Both the position numbers and the translations under genes were made by a program. DNA of 5,852 nt, from NCBI GenBank assembly GCA_046543175.1, contig JBKGZY010000175.1:1-5852 (forward strand). Reading direction: 5' to 3'. Source of the stretch: Dichotomicrobium sp046543175 (lineage in GTDB: Bacteria; Pseudomonadota; Alphaproteobacteria; Rhizobiales; Rhodomicrobiaceae). The notes under the pieces are model-generated. The model had not been told where the DNA came from, did no database searches, and was given only the letters and a program-made list of their open reading frames with translations. This document shows, piece after piece, positions 5,637 to 5,852 of the stretch (positions are counted from its first letter, which is position 1; each line of letters starts with the position of its first letter).

Positions 5637-5852
5637 ATGTGGACACCGACCACCCGGCGGCAGCATAACCGCGATTACCTGCGTTATGGAAGCGACGTGA
5701 GCGATGCGGAGTGGGCGATCATCGCACCATTCATGCCGTCGCCGGCCCGGACGGGACGGCCCCGCGCATGGCCGATGCGCGAGATCGTCAACGCCATCTT
5801 CTATGTGCTGCGGGCCGGCTGCGCCTGGCGCATGCTGCCCAAGGATTTTCCA
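5637..5852 (+). CDS. IS5-family transposase, N-terminal part
   Basis: The first 72 codons of a DDE transposase that would cut and reinsert the element; the frame runs open off the right edge. The translation has the typical IS5-family opening: VSDAEWAIIAPFMP (21-34), then RTGRPRAWPMREIVNAIFYV and LRAGCAWRMLPKDFP (58-72). These belong to the N-terminal insertion-sequence domain (DUF4096-like) that precedes the catalytic domain; the DDE residues lie beyond the window. The ATG at 5637 has GGAGG (5627-5631) five bases upstream. It is divergent from atpD. Whether the element is intact, or made of one or two frames, cannot be seen. Confidence 0.93.
   Translation, partial: MWTPTTRRQHNRDYLRYGSDVSDAEWAIIAPFMPSPARTGRPRAWPMREIVNAIFYVLRAGCAWRMLPKDFP

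Larger units (their letters stand above)
5550..5852 (+). mobile_element. IS5-family insertion sequence, left end (partial)
   Basis: The right edge holds the start of an insertion sequence carrying an IS5-type transposase. The left terminus is placed at 5550, where GAGACTGTCTTGAAACTCGG resembles IS5-family ends that begin 'GAG.CTG'. The preceding TTA (5547-5549) fits the TNA target of one IS5 subgroup. About 87 bases of leader precede the transposase start, a normal distance. The right inverted repeat and the second target copy are outside the window, so the exact boundary is inferred from pattern only; a shift of a few bases is possible. Confidence 0.6.

Noticed and set aside
4286..5668. A 460-codon open frame on the plus strand
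   Set aside because: It lies exactly antisense to atpD, whose minus-strand translation has all the beta-subunit motifs. In G+C-rich DNA a long antisense frame is expected, and its translation shows no recognisable domain.
1..5852. CRISPR arrays, tRNA or rRNA genes
   Set aside because: No regularly spaced repeats or recognisable RNA gene sequences were seen; protein-coding genes occupy nearly all of the window.

Overview
The window is G+C-rich (roughly 60-65% by eye) and almost entirely coding. Nearly all of it is one tightly packed operon on the minus strand for the alternate, 'N-type' form of the F1Fo ATPase. Read from right to left the order is atpD (beta), atpC (epsilon), atpQ (AtpI-like), atpR, atpB (a), atpE (c), atpF (b) and atpA (alpha). 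The left edge of the window cuts atpA; atpG (gamma), which normally closes this operon type, would lie beyond it. The order (beta and epsilon first, then two small membrane proteins, then a-c-b-alpha, with no separate delta gene) is the published N-ATPase order atpDCQRBEFAG. It differs from the housekeeping atpIBEFHAGDC order. N-ATPases are usually a second, horizontally spread ATPase beside the housekeeping enzyme. They occur in scattered proteobacteria (including marine and Burkholderia-type lineages), cyanobacteria, planctomycetes and archaea. The base composition, protein style and IS5-family neighbour suggest a proteobacterium, perhaps an alphaproteobacterium, but the sequence does not settle this.

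Layout: positions 1-1280 hold atpA (partial); 1273-2118 atpF; 2120-2398 atpE; 2416-3111 atpB; 3111-3407 atpR; 3428-3730 atpQ; 3739-4140 atpC; 4133-5545 atpD. Gene junctions are overlaps of 1 or 8 bases or gaps of at most 20 bases. Most genes have a clear Shine-Dalgarno sequence, so this looks like one translationally coupled transcript. From about 5550 to the right edge lies the left end of an IS5-family insertion sequence. Its transposase reads divergently from atpD and is cut by the window edge.

How the genes work together: AtpA and AtpD form the catalytic hexamer, and AtpC is part of the central stalk. AtpB, the AtpE ring and AtpF form the membrane motor and the peripheral stalk. AtpQ and AtpR are small membrane proteins typical of this subtype. 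AtpF carries a delta-like C-terminal region that probably replaces the missing delta subunit. The c subunit has two membrane carboxylates and the E-S-T-x-x-Y sodium-ligand pattern.

This is a known, though poorly studied, system rather than an undescribed one. The points most worth a second look are the IS end lying only about 4 bases from the atpD start codon, the b-delta-like fusion, and the ion-binding site of the c ring. Every part of the window belongs to a gene except the roughly 90-base leader of the insertion sequence and gaps of 20 bases or fewer.
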